Shown: positions 1-9,238 of the stretch, in pieces | How positions within the stretch are numbered: position 1 is the first letter of the stretch | Layout of the letters: each line of letters opens with the position of its first letter | NCBI RefSeq assembly: GCF_036884255.1 | Contig: NZ_CP145605.1 | Coordinates: forward strand, 5,388,501-5,452,500 | Source of the DNA: Paenibacillus tundrae | GTDB lineage: Bacteria > Bacillota > Bacilli > Paenibacillales > Paenibacillaceae | Length of the DNA: 64,000 nt | Direction: 5' to 3' | The notes under the pieces: model-generated | What the model saw: only the letters and a program-made list of their open reading frames with translations | Databases searched by the model: none | Told to the model about the DNA's origin: nothing | Position numbers and translations under genes: made by a program

Positions 1-345
1 CTCTGCCTCTTTAACCATTCTGTCTATTAAGTGGGAGACAGTTGGAATATCGCGGATCATGCCGGTCACTTGGCCTGCCCAGCCGAAGCCTTCTTCTTTG
101 TGACCATCATAAATCCATCGCTTATTAGCTTCGCCACTTATACTGTCTTTCAGCGCATCATAGATAGGTGTCGCACGTTCAATAGCGAGTATGTTATCAC
201 TGTAACTGCTGCGTAATACCCTGCCAGGGGAGCCGATAGAACGTTTGATCACAGCCGTATCTGACTTTGAACTTGCTACTAGAGCCATCTTATAAGATGT
301 GGATGCATCAACACATTCCTGGGTTCCTTCCAGAATTATTATTAT
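1..345 (-). pseudogene. C-terminal remnant of a nitronate monooxygenase-like gene, running off the window edge
   Basis: On the minus strand an open frame of 115 codons runs from just after a TGA at 348-346 to the window edge, with no start codon or ribosome binding site. Its translation has the features of the C-terminal part of nitronate monooxygenase / 2-nitropropane dioxygenase (FMN TIM-barrel) proteins: GTQECVDASTSYKMAL, then SIGSPGRVLRSSYSD, and EGFGWAGQVTGMIRDIPTV near the end. In the family the segment begins 'GTRF...(T)EEC'; here several residues between GT and EC are missing and everything upstream is gone. It therefore looks like a 5'-truncated relic rather than an intact gene, although the 3' end is outside the window. 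The family assignment is from memory of the motifs. Confidence 0.6.
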
Positions 346-454
346 TCAAGATGTTATCAATTTTTTCAAAATAGGGGTTTCGGAAAAACGGAATGTACTT
401 CTCCATTGAGTGCTTTTGAACTAACTTATGGATATGAACATATTCAACATTTTA

Positions 455-490
455 AGAAAAAAGAGCCTATAATCCAAGGCTCTTTCCTAA
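455..490 (-). terminator. Rho-independent terminator downstream of the P450 gene
   Basis: Inverted repeat AAAGAGCC (460-467) / GGCTCTTT (478-485) with a 10-nt loop. Read on the minus strand the stem is followed by a run of T residues (TTTTTTC). It lies about 110 bp past the P450 stop codon. Confidence 0.7.
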
Positions 491-593
491 CATCAAGCAA
501 ACTTCACATACAATAATTAAGATTGTAGGATATTGCATTTTCATAGGATGTAATTAACTATCTACTGTTTCTCTTCAAACTAGAAATTCATCT

Positions 594-1817
594 TTAAAAA
601 GTAATTGGTAACGTCTTAAGGCCACGGATAATCATACCTGATCTCCATTCTAATAGATCAATCTTCGTATTCAATTTCATCTCAGGGAGTTTCTGGAGAA
701 GTGAAATTATAGCAATTTCACCTTCAAGTCTTGCAAGGGGGGCACCAAGACAATAATGGACACCTTTACCAAAAGAAATGTGGTCATTAACTTTACGCGT
801 AATATCAAATGTATCAGGTTCCTCAAACTTTTTGGCATCTCGATTCGCAGAAGCCACAGCAACAAACATCATATCACCTTGACGTATCTGATGACCGTCC
901 AGTTCAACATTTGATGTTGCCCAACGAACATTACTTACTTCTACAGGACCATTGAATCGTAGAATTTCTTCGACGGTAGCCTGAATTAAATTAGGTTCTT
1001 CTACTAATAGCCTTTTTTGCTCTGGATGCTCTAGAAGAGCTAACAATCCATTGCCGATCAAGTTCACTGTTGTCTCGTGACCAGCTATAATCAGAACAAA
1101 CACGAGTGCATAAAGTTCTTGTTCTGTAAGCTTGTCTCCTGCCTCTTCCACATTGATAAGATCACTGATAAGATCATCTTTAAGCTCTTGTCTACGTTCG
1201 GCGATAAAGCCTTGCAGGTAGTCAACAAAAGCCTTCATGACCAGGTCACTTTCCTGACTCATCTGAGGGTTGCTGACGCTTTCCATAATTGTATTCGACC
1301 ACAATTGAAATTTATCTTGATCTTCTATTGGAACACCTAACATTTCACAGATAACAATTAGCGGCAGAGGAAAAGCATATTCTTCGATTAGATCGATTTC
1401 ACGTTTGCCCGATACAAGTATCTTGTCTAACAATTCATCACTAATTTCCTCAATTCTTCCACGTAACCTTTCAATCATACGTGGTGTGAAAGCCTTCTGA
1501 ATTAATCGCCGTAGACGTCGGTGATCTTCTGGGCTCACGCTCAGTAGATTTTGCGAGATAATCTCCATATGTGGAGCTTGTTCCCCGGCTTGTCCTTGGA
1601 GAGGATGGCTCGTGACAAAGCGTCCATCTTGTAGGATATTTACGGCATCCTCATAGCGTGATACCATCCACGCATAATGCCCACCCGGCAATAAAAAACG
1701 ATGAATCGGTTCATCCGCACGTAGCTTCTCGTATACTGGAAAAGGGTGCTGAATAAAGGAACGATCCAAAAAATCAACTTTAGAACCTGAGAGATTTGAA
1801 TTTTCGTTTTTAGACAT
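594..1817 (-). CDS. Cytochrome P450 (CYP107-like bacterial class)
   Basis: A 407-residue soluble heme monooxygenase that activates O2 with electrons from a ferredoxin-type partner. Visible motifs are the I-helix oxygen-binding AGHETT at about 245-250, the K-helix ExxR (E284-R287, EILR), and the heme-ligand loop FGKGVHYCLG with the thiolate Cys at about 356. The length is normal for bacterial class I P450s. The start is an ATG preceded by GAGGAGGAG at good spacing. No ferredoxin or ferredoxin reductase gene is adjacent, so the redox partner must be elsewhere. It is flanked by terminators on both sides and by two degraded genes, so it is probably monocistronic. The substrate cannot be read from the sequence; macrolide/fatty-acid/terpenoid-type small molecules are typical for this group. 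Confidence 0.93.
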   Translation of the reverse strand: MSKNENSNLSGSKVDFLDRSFIQHPFPVYEKLRADEPIHRFLLPGGHYAWMVSRYEDAVNILQDGRFVTSHPLQGQAGEQAPHMEIISQNLLSVSPEDHRRLRRLIQKAFTPRMIERLRGRIEEISDELLDKILVSGKREIDLIEEYAFPLPLIVICEMLGVPIEDQDKFQLWSNTIMESVSNPQMSQESDLVMKAFVDYLQGFIAERRQELKDDLISDLINVEEAGDKLTEQELYALVFVLIIAGHETTVNLIGNGLLALLEHPEQKRLLVEEPNLIQATVEEILRFNGPVEVSNVRWATSNVELDGHQIRQGDMMFVAVASANRDAKKFEEPDTFDITRKVNDHISFGKGVHYCLGAPLARLEGEIAIISLLQKLPEMKLNTKIDLLEWRSGMIIRGLKTLPITF

Positions 1818-2081
1818 TAATACTCCTCCTCAGCAATTTTGATCACATTGAAATCATTAAAAATCCAACTACAAATACATGCAATTTATCAATTATCTTT
1901 CAGTGGTTTATCTAGCAACCTCTTTTTAGAGTATAGTCCTCTTGTTTCCTATATACTGGTATGATTGTTATAAAAATTGTATGAAATTATGTTAGTTTAA
2001 ACTCCTAATATTAGATTCGAACAAGTTTTCTTTATTTCCAGTAACGGTAGGTTGGGTGGCATACATTTGTTTATATTTAGA

Positions 2082-2131
2082 TCTAAAAAGCAGCTGAACA
2101 AAGGATATTTTCTCCATGTCCAACTGCTTTT
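2082..2131 (-). terminator. Terminator downstream of the nucleoside hydrolase remnant
   Basis: Within the 326-bp gap 1818-2143 a hairpin pairs AAAAAGCAG (from 2082) with CTGCTTTTT (to about 2131); the inner arms TGaAC/GTcCA extend the stem. On the minus strand it ends in a T run, so it would terminate the gene ending at 2144. The rest of the gap (1840-2080) is AT-rich, must contain the P450 promoter, and shows nothing else I can name. Confidence 0.55.
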
Positions 2132-2143
2132 TTTGTTGATATT

Positions 2144-2977
2144 TTATGAACCAAAATGAAGCTGGAGCTTGGCGTACATGTCATCTAATGTAAACCGAGG
2201 ATTTATAGAATGATACCATCGGATTAACCGCTCATTCTGGTTATGCACATATCGCATGTCATTCGTAATTCTTGGAGCAGGTTTCATTTCATAGCCGTAT
2301 TCGTGATCATCCAGTAAGACGCTGACCGCTGGAGAATCTCCCAAACTCCACATTTCACCTTTGGGCCACCCTAGTGACTCACCCATCTGAAAATTGAAGT
2401 CCACAATTGCTGATATAAATATGCCCCTACTTTGCCATGCGGTTTCACTCTGACGGCAAGTTCCGCGATACTAACTCAAATATTCACGTAAACATTATTA
2501 GGGATAAGCCATAGTGGAATATTTGAATTGAAAATGATATTGGCCGCATTAATATCATTGCATAAATTGAACTCGAATATTCGATCAGGCCATTGCCCTT
2601 CACCAATCCATACTGCAGTCAATCTGTCGGCAATTGCTGGTTCCTGCAAATATGCCGCTGCAAAGTCAGTGATCGGATCAAGGAATATAACCTAGAGCGA
2701 CTTCGGATCATCTGATAGGGCTCTTTCTGAACCCTTAAAGACAGAACCTTCCCGAGTCAGATCCATAAGTTCCAATACGTTGATCACTTCATCATAGCTT
2801 TCCTGCATCGAAGTGGACGTTCTGAGTTCTCCAAAATGAGCTGCAAGCCTTTAATATGGAATCTTGGGTCAGCAATGCATGAACAATTGCAAATTAATCA
2901 TCAGCTTCTTTCTTAGCATCAGTATTAATTATTAAACGGATTTATTTACTCTCAGGAATATCAAACAGATGTTTCAT
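2144..2977 (-). pseudogene. Nucleoside hydrolase pseudogene (inosine-uridine hydrolase-like)
   Basis: Only the last 86 codons form an open frame (2144-2404), but the upstream minus-strand sequence is clearly the rest of the gene. An AGG-type ribosome binding site and ATG at 2977 begin MKHLFDIPESK. Next comes a TAA, then IRLIINTDAKKEADD with a second TAA directly after; this is the Asp-rich calcium/ribose-binding signature of the inosine-uridine nucleoside hydrolase fold. At least one frameshift and further stops follow, with recognisable pieces such as VIFLDPITDFAAAYLQEPA and NIPLWLIPNNV in shifted frames. The summed length (about 278 codons) fits a full hydrolase of this type. Multiple independent lesions mean it is not functional. 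It sits at the 3' end of the glycosidase run, so it may once have cleaved an N-ribosyl substrate linked to that locus. Confidence 0.75.
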
Positions 2978-3018
2978 CACAGATCAAGCCTCCATTCACA
3001 ACATAACTTACAATGTAC

Positions 3019-4548
3019 TTAGTGTAGCTCCACTCGGAGCGCAGATGGGCGACTCCCAATGGAGAAGCCGTAAGCTGCTTCGTCTCCATTCAACACGCGT
3101 CCACGAACCCACTCGTCTTGCACGAAAGTCCCTTCCTCAATACGAACATACTCTGAATTGTAGTCCCCTTCTTTAGGGAGAAATTCTACCGAAAAACCGA
3201 TACCTACTACAAAAAATTCGTTATCATTGGCCTCGATGACGAGTCCCCCTGATAAGGGTTTACCATCTTTTTTGAGCTTATAAGTGACTTTTAAATTGTA
3301 TTTGGAGAACGACAGTATACAGCCTGGCTCATTATTCTGGAAGAAACCTGTCATTTTCCCCGTTCCACGGTTCTTCTGTATGACTCCTAGCATATTACTA
3401 AGCAACTTATAACTCTGTGCAAGGTAGGAACCTGTTCCGGTTGCATCAAATGCGGAAAAATCTATATTGAGACTTATTAACACGCTAGGATCATAATCCG
3501 AATCTTCTTTAGGCGGAGCTAAGAAGTCCTCGATGCCAAATGGGGAATAACACAAAGCATTATACTTTCCAAAAGCATAAAAGACTTTCGCCACAGATGC
3601 CACGTCTCTTCTAGCTTCGGGAATAAATAACGGATTTTCGTTCCCAGACGTATATTCCTCACAAACCTCTGTAAAATTCTCAACATATATATCCGGCGCA
3701 TAAAGACAGATTGACGGAGCCGTTGCTTTCCAGATCGGTATCACCTTTGCAATCGGCCCACCACTTGGATAGGATCCCGGATTCCACGGAAATTGTTCAA
3801 GCCAGGCATTCACAAACACAGGTAACGGGTACTCTTCAATTCCGTTACTTGCGATCAATTCAACTGCCTGAGCGTAATGGTAAGCCATAAAATATTCTTC
3901 TGCGTCGTAACCAAAAGCTTCTTTCCACGTTCCTTCTTTTCCAAAAATGGCTCCTACTTCATCAGGAATGAGAAGGTTGAACCGTTCATTTGCAGCATCT
4001 GAATAGTCACGATCACTACCAAGAAACCCTATTTCATTCTCCATTTGAACCATAATCACAGTATGATGATCACTGTCCACTTTTTTCAGATGGCTCATGA
4101 ATTGCCTAAAAGCATTGGCATCCGCTTTAATAGCTTCTTCGCATAACGGCGAAATCGTATCTGAAGTCGTTTGATTACGATAGGCTGTTCGGAAATATGT
4201 TTCCTTATTTCTCTTCACCCAAGCAGGGACATAGGATGAAACTCCATTTTTCCACAACCCAAACCATAAGAGTACCAAGCGAACGTTTTCTTCGCGTGCC
4301 TGTTCGATAATTCCCTCCACTAGCTCAAAATCGAATTCGCCAGGATTCGGTTCGACAAGTTCCCAGTAGACCGGAGCAATTACCGTATTCAAGTGTAATC
4401 CTCTTAGGTTTGGCCACACGTTATCTCTCATATAGTCCAGGTCGGATGCACTGGAATTATGAATCTCACCTGCTAAGGCTATATAGGGCTTATTGTCAAC
4501 ATAAAGGTTAAATACTCCGTCTTCTTTTTTTAAGTAAGGCAATGTCAT
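3019..4548 (-). CDS. GH35/GH42-like beta-galactosidase with DUF5597-type C-terminus
   Basis: A 509-residue clan GH-A (beta/alpha)8-barrel glycosidase. The N-terminal barrel contains VQMENEIG with the acid/base Glu at about 172 and FIPEARR with the nucleophile Glu at about 311, the usual strand-4/strand-7 spacing of retaining GH-A enzymes. The opening 'GEIHNSSASDLDYMRDNVWPNLRGLHLNTV' block (about 27-56) is typical of GH35-like proteins carrying a DUF5597 beta-sandwich at the C-terminus (about 370-509). There is no signal peptide, so it should act in the cytoplasm on imported oligosaccharide. AGGAGAG precedes the ATG. It is the last intact enzyme of locus A, 81 bp after the rhamnosidase. The exact terminal sugar (beta-galactose or another) is not certain. 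Confidence 0.85.
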   Translation of the reverse strand: MTLPYLKKEDGVFNLYVDNKPYIALAGEIHNSSASDLDYMRDNVWPNLRGLHLNTVIAPVYWELVEPNPGEFDFELVEGIIEQAREENVRLVLLWFGLWKNGVSSYVPAWVKRNKETYFRTAYRNQTTSDTISPLCEEAIKADANAFRQFMSHLKKVDSDHHTVIMVQMENEIGFLGSDRDYSDAANERFNLLIPDEVGAIFGKEGTWKEAFGYDAEEYFMAYHYAQAVELIASNGIEEYPLPVFVNAWLEQFPWNPGSYPSGGPIAKVIPIWKATAPSICLYAPDIYVENFTEVCEEYTSGNENPLFIPEARRDVASVAKVFYAFGKYNALCYSPFGIEDFLAPPKEDSDYDPSVLISLNIDFSAFDATGTGSYLAQSYKLLSNMLGVIQKNRGTGKMTGFFQNNEPGCILSFSKYNLKVTYKLKKDGKPLSGGLVIEANDNEFFVVGIGFSVEFLPKEGDYNSEYVRIEEGTFVQDEWVRGRVLNGDEAAYGFSIGSRPSALRVELH

Positions 4549-4629
4549 GATGCAAACTCTCCTGTCATATTTGTAATAAATGGATATTAATTCATTTATA
4601 TCGACTTTGAAGATTAATTCCTGTCAAAA

Positions 4630-7455
4630 TTACCTAATCGCTTTTAATTTTTCATCTAACTCCTCAAGTATGCTTGTATCCATAGGAAAATGAGCGACAA
4701 AATCTCTGATTGAAGAGTCTCGAACCTTGTACCAAATCGAACTTGGTTCCATCTCAAAACCAGGAGGAACTACTGGTTTAATAAGCTTACGTGCATGTTC
4801 GTTCACAACCAGATCGACAAGCGGTGTATATGTGCTAAAAGTTTTAATATAGCTCCTATTCGGCATATATTGAATCAGGTAGTTTCCACTCTCTAACTCA
4901 AGCTTTACATCCTCTCCATCTTTAATCATGGGCACATTTAACTCCAAACTATTATTAATTGAGATTGTACCCACAGATGCTCGTGGTAGGAGAACATGCG
5001 CCGTCGAATTAAACGGAATCTCGAAGCGGAATTCAAGTCTCCCGTCTTCATCAAATGACCATTCACTCTTATAAGTACCTACCGCCGAATCGACTACAGC
5101 TTTCGCCCACTGTAAACGAAAATCCGGCTTCGGTGTCAAAATGACTCGGCGAAAACCCGGTACTTCTTCATCTGGGTTCATTCCTGCGATTACTCGGTAC
5201 ATCCATTCTGAAATTGCACCATAGACATAGTGATTCAGGGAGTTCAACCCAGGTGGACCGATTTTGCCATCCGAGTCAATGGAATTCCAGCGTTCCCAAA
5301 TTGTCGTGGCTCCCTGCTTGACTGCATATAGCCAGCTTGGATGATCTTCGTTGAGCAACAGTGTGTAGCCAAGTTCTTCACATCCATTATTCGATAATGC
5401 GAAGTTTAGATAAGGAGTTCCGACAAATCCAGTCTGGAGATGATAGTCATCCTTCCGAAGCCGAATGATTAAACCCTCTATAACACGCTTCTGATACGCA
5501 GCCGGGACTAGATCCATATACAGTGCTATGGCATATGCCGTCTGGGTATCGATCGCAAGGCGACCGTTTTTTGAAAAGAACTCGTTCTCTATCGCCTGTT
5601 TGACTTCCCCGGAAATCCTTTCGAAATAGACTTGGTCATCCTCGAAACCTAGCACCTTGGCCGCTTTCGCGACCAATTTTGAGGAATAGTAATAATAGGC
5701 AGAGGCGATAAAGGACGTGTCTGTGGCCCCTATTACCGACTCAGGATCATTCCCGTCCAGGGCAAGCCAGTCTCCTAAATGAAAACCGACCGTCCACAGT
5801 CTGCTGCAGCCCGAATCCTCGTCAGCATGAATAATAAAGTCAACCCAACTCTTCATGCTCTTGTATTGCTGCCTTAGTATTCCCTTGTCTCCATAATGAA
5901 GATATACGTTCCATGGAATGATCGTGGCCGCGTCAGCCCATGCGCTAGAGCCACCACTCGGAACGTTCACTGCGGGAACAACCATTGGAACCATGCCTCC
6001 GCGATCCTCTTGTTCCAGAGCCATATCATGACCATACTTTGAATAGAACGCATACGAATCCATATTAAAACAAGCGGTTCCAGAGAACACTTGGGCATCT
6101 CCTGTCCATCCCATCCGTTCGTCCCTTTGTGGGCAATCTGTAGGAACATCCAGAAAATTGCCCTTCTGTCCCCAAAGCGCATTCTGAAACAACCGATTTA
6201 CAAGCGGGCTGCTCGTCTCAATTACTCCAATTTGTTCCAAATCAGAGTAGAGGACACAGCCTGTAAAGTCGTTAGGATCGAGCTCTCCCGGCCACCCTTC
6301 CACCTTGACGTACCGGAAGCCATAGAAAGTGAAGTACGGACGAACGATTCTTTCTTCCCCATTAGCTGTATAAACATATTCCGCCTTCGCTGTTCGAAGG
6401 TTATCGCGATAGAAGTTCCCGTCCTGCATAACCTCACCATGTTGAAGACGAATCACCGTTCCTTTTGAAGCATGTGTATGAAATTGTATCCAACCAACCA
6501 TGTTTTGACCCATATCGAGTACTGTCTCACCTGCTGGTGTGTAAATTACTTCAATTGGCTTCAACTCTTCCTTCACCACAACAGGAAGACTTAACCTTGC
6601 AGTAAGTCGTTCAAAGCCAAGGTCACCTTCGCGAACCGAATGCAATTCTGTGGCCGTGAAGGTTGCATCGTAGAATTCACCATCATACAAATTACCACTC
6701 AGAACCGGGCTTCTCTCCGCAATCCATTCCGTATCTGATTTTAGAATCTCCGTTGTTCCGTCCGTATACTTCACCCGAATTTCACATAATAGAGCGAACT
6801 CGTTACCGTATAATTCTCTGGAATAACCATCAAATCCGAAACGTCCCTTGTATAACCCGTTCCCAAGGCTCACCTCTACCTGGTTTTCTTCTTCGAGCAA
6901 TAACTCTGTTATGTCATACGTCTGATATTGTAGCCACTTGTTGTATGCGTTGAAGTGAGGGGCGAAATACTCGTCACCTGCCTTGATCCCATTAATCTGC
7001 ATCTCATACAATCCGAGACCACATACGTATGCACGGGCGGAATCAACTGATTTTGTGAGTTTGAAAGTTCTGCTAAGGACCGGGTGATGCTCCGTGTCCA
7101 TTACAGGTATGATCCACTTCGCGTCCCACGATTCATCTAGTTTTGCCGTTTCGAACCAGGCAACATCGCTAACAGCATGGTCTCCATTATCTGCCCACAC
7201 CTCTACCCGCCAGAAATAGCGAGTTCTGGGTTGGAGTTCGATCCGCAGCTCGAAGGAGAGACTATCAATCTCCGCATGCTTACCACTATCAAATATGATG
7301 GAAGAAAAATCTTCGTCCAGTGCTACTTCGTACCTAGCTGCAATCTGCTTCTTAGCATCAGTACACGTGACTATATAAGAAAGTCTAGGCCAATCACTCA
7401 AGGAGAATCCCAACGGATTCGTAATTCGATTTGTTTTGAGTTTCGTAATAATCAT
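4630..7455 (-). CDS. GH78 alpha-L-rhamnosidase
   Basis: A 941-residue inverting alpha-L-rhamnosidase of GH78. It has N-terminal beta-sandwich domains (about 1-290), a concanavalin-like/beta linker containing VLDMGQNMVGW (about 313-322), and an (alpha/alpha)6 barrel starting near 410. The hallmark DCPQRDERMGWTGD is at about 440-453 and supplies the catalytic acid and sugar-binding residues. A C-terminal beta domain follows after about 780. The last about 60 residues extend past the usual end and are not recognised. No signal peptide is present, so it is predicted cytosolic. The substrate class is terminal L-rhamnose on oligosaccharides or plant glycosides. It lies 48 bp after the orphan binding protein and upstream of the GH35 gene in the same direction. 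The ribosome binding site is moderate (GGAAGGGAA). Confidence 0.93.
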   Translation of the reverse strand: MIITKLKTNRITNPLGFSLSDWPRLSYIVTCTDAKKQIAARYEVALDEDFSSIIFDSGKHAEIDSLSFELRIELQPRTRYFWRVEVWADNGDHAVSDVAWFETAKLDESWDAKWIIPVMDTEHHPVLSRTFKLTKSVDSARAYVCGLGLYEMQINGIKAGDEYFAPHFNAYNKWLQYQTYDITELLLEEENQVEVSLGNGLYKGRFGFDGYSRELYGNEFALLCEIRVKYTDGTTEILKSDTEWIAERSPVLSGNLYDGEFYDATFTATELHSVREGDLGFERLTARLSLPVVVKEELKPIEVIYTPAGETVLDMGQNMVGWIQFHTHASKGTVIRLQHGEVMQDGNFYRDNLRTAKAEYVYTANGEERIVRPYFTFYGFRYVKVEGWPGELDPNDFTGCVLYSDLEQIGVIETSSPLVNRLFQNALWGQKGNFLDVPTDCPQRDERMGWTGDAQVFSGTACFNMDSYAFYSKYGHDMALEQEDRGGMVPMVVPAVNVPSGGSSAWADAATIIPWNVYLHYGDKGILRQQYKSMKSWVDFIIHADEDSGCSRLWTVGFHLGDWLALDGNDPESVIGATDTSFIASAYYYYSSKLVAKAAKVLGFEDDQVYFERISGEVKQAIENEFFSKNGRLAIDTQTAYAIALYMDLVPAAYQKRVIEGLIIRLRKDDYHLQTGFVGTPYLNFALSNNGCEELGYTLLLNEDHPSWLYAVKQGATTIWERWNSIDSDGKIGPPGLNSLNHYVYGAISEWMYRVIAGMNPDEEVPGFRRVILTPKPDFRLQWAKAVVDSAVGTYKSEWSFDEDGRLEFRFEIPFNSTAHVLLPRASVGTISINNSLELNVPMIKDGEDVKLELESGNYLIQYMPNRSYIKTFSTYTPLVDLVVNEHARKLIKPVVPPGFEMEPSSIWYKVRDSSIRDFVAHFPMDTSILEELDEKLKAIR

Positions 7456-7503
7456 CTGGCATCGTTCCCTTCCAAAGAATTGGATGATGCAATAGGCCGC
7501 CCT

Positions 7504-9027
7504 TTATTGGTTGGATTTCACCCATTGGTCGAGTTGTCTCTGCTTCTCCTCAATTACCTTGTCTATTCCAGCAATTTTCAAGTTGTCTAAAAATTTCGGC
7601 AACACGTTATCTGGATCAACACTTCCCGTTTCAAGAGGGAGACGGTATTGTGAAATAACATTTCCAATGGCAGCAATTTCTGTTTTGACCGATGTTGGAT
7701 CGAACGTGAAACCAAGAGCCTTTGATTTTACAGCTGACTCATTAAACTGTTTTACTTTTTCCCAGATATCCGGATCTGTTCCTCGCCAGACATAGGCGAT
7801 AAATTGATTACCAAACATCCAGCCGGCATTTAATCGATATCCAGAATTTTGTTCATTGACACCTTCAGGAAAATCGATGACATTTCCAGTTAAAACTTTA
7901 TAATGTTTGCCTTCAATTCCCCAAATCAACAGATTCGAGATGTCTTTATCTGAATACATCAGATTAAGAAATTCCATTGCTTTATCTGGAGATTTTGAAT
8001 TTGAAGTGATCCCCCACATTGTGTTTGTGATATGAGCAGTTGTAGACACGGGAGGATCTGAGAATGCTATGGTTTCCATAGACACTTTACTGGTAGATTT
8101 ACTTCCCTCTTCTTCAAATTGAAGTGCTCCGGGATGAGCATTTAGTAGAAACGCAAAACCACGATTAGAATCGATTAGATCTTGTGCATTCATCTGATTC
8201 GTCGAAGCATCTTTGAGAATTAGACCTTCCTCGTACCATCTTCTAAGCATGTGAAGCTGCTCTGCGTATTCTTCTGTACCATACCAATTAACAACTTTTA
8301 GTCCATTATCAAAATCAGGAAGAACGCCTAGATGATTATCCAATCTGTCGAAAGTCTGATAGTTATCAAGTATAGATGCCCCTGTTGATGGGATTAGTGG
8401 TGCCATATCCGGTTCACCATGTTTAACCGCTTTCAAAACTTCTTCTAGATCTTCAAGCTTACGAAGTTTACTCGTATCAATTTGGTATTTTTCGAGAATA
8501 TCTTCTCGCATTGTAATGCCATTAACATACGCCATTTCATGCATAGTCGGCACACCAAATATGGTGCCTTTCACCCTTGAAGCATCCAGATAAGCCGGAT
8601 CTAATGCCGCAATTATACCTTCTCCATGCTTGTTAAGAAGTTCATCCAGCGGAATCAATTGACCTTGAGTTATTGCTGTGTTGTAGGCATAGATTGTTGG
8701 CATTAGATCCAGCTTTTCTCCGCTTGAAAACATCAAGTTTACTTGCTGGATCCAGTTGGAAAAACTAATAGGCAATAATTTGACTTTAACATTAATTTTT
8801 TCTTCGGCTATTTTACTAACTGCTTCTTCAATCAAGGACATATCCTTCGGAAGTGCAGCAAAAATTGGAAAAGCAACCGTCAGTTCAGTCAGTTCGCCGG
8901 GTTTTGCAGATGGATCGGATTCTGCCGTTGTCTCTCCATTATTGTTATTGCTGCTGTTATTACAGGCTGACAACAGTAACATGGCAATGATAAGCAATGC
9001 GTTAAGCAAACTTCGATTTTTTGGCAT
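7504..9027 (-). CDS. Sugar ABC transporter binding lipoprotein (DUF3502 type), orphan in locus A
   Basis: A 507-residue extracellular solute-binding lipoprotein. The start chosen is the ATG at 9027 (MPKNRSLLNALL), which follows a perfect GAGGAGG; an ATG 17 codons upstream lacks a ribosome binding site. A signal peptide with lipobox LLLSAC gives a lipidated Cys at about 22, followed by an Asn/Ser-rich tether. The mature part has the family 1-like binding-protein pattern (FPIFAALPKDMSLIEEAV, NTMWGITSNSK, GNVIDFPEGV), and the C-terminal about 120 residues resemble DUF3502. It is flanked by GH94 and GH78 genes with no permease beside it. Its closest relative in the window is the broken lipoprotein at 33468-34854, with long shared blocks such as ALDPAYLDAS and LLIWGIEG, rather than the lipoprotein of its own locus at 19368. 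Confidence 0.9.
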   Translation of the reverse strand: MPKNRSLLNALLIIAMLLLSACNNSSNNNNGETTAESDPSAKPGELTELTVAFPIFAALPKDMSLIEEAVSKIAEEKINVKVKLLPISFSNWIQQVNLMFSSGEKLDLMPTIYAYNTAITQGQLIPLDELLNKHGEGIIAALDPAYLDASRVKGTIFGVPTMHEMAYVNGITMREDILEKYQIDTSKLRKLEDLEEVLKAVKHGEPDMAPLIPSTGASILDNYQTFDRLDNHLGVLPDFDNGLKVVNWYGTEEYAEQLHMLRRWYEEGLILKDASTNQMNAQDLIDSNRGFAFLLNAHPGALQFEEEGSKSTSKVSMETIAFSDPPVSTTAHITNTMWGITSNSKSPDKAMEFLNLMYSDKDISNLLIWGIEGKHYKVLTGNVIDFPEGVNEQNSGYRLNAGWMFGNQFIAYVWRGTDPDIWEKVKQFNESAVKSKALGFTFDPTSVKTEIAAIGNVISQYRLPLETGSVDPDNVLPKFLDNLKIAGIDKVIEEKQRQLDQWVKSNQ

Positions 9028-9238
9028 ATTATCCTCCTCGATATAAGAAATATTTTTCAATAAAATGTATACATTCACATTTTAATTTCTTTCAACCTGG
9101 GAGACTGCTCACTTAACGACATTTTGATATTCATTTGACGACGAACTAACAGATCCAACATCAATCGATCTCTAAATAATTCAAGCTCCATCTTTCGTTT
9201 CGCTCCTGATGGGTATTTAGAGCAACCTACGCTTGGTG

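Noticed and set aside
1077..1340. Plus-strand open frame of 87 codons within the P450 region
   Set aside because: It lies opposite the heme-protein gene, has no ribosome binding site and is composed of reversed P450 codons.
594..1817. P450 as part of a natural-product gene cluster
   Set aside because: Terminators and degraded unrelated genes flank it; no synthase, ferredoxin or tailoring partner is present in the window.
8937..8965. Run of TTATTG/CTG-type repeats resembling a microsatellite
   Set aside because: It encodes the Asn/Ser-rich tether after the lipobox of the binding protein, a common linker composition.
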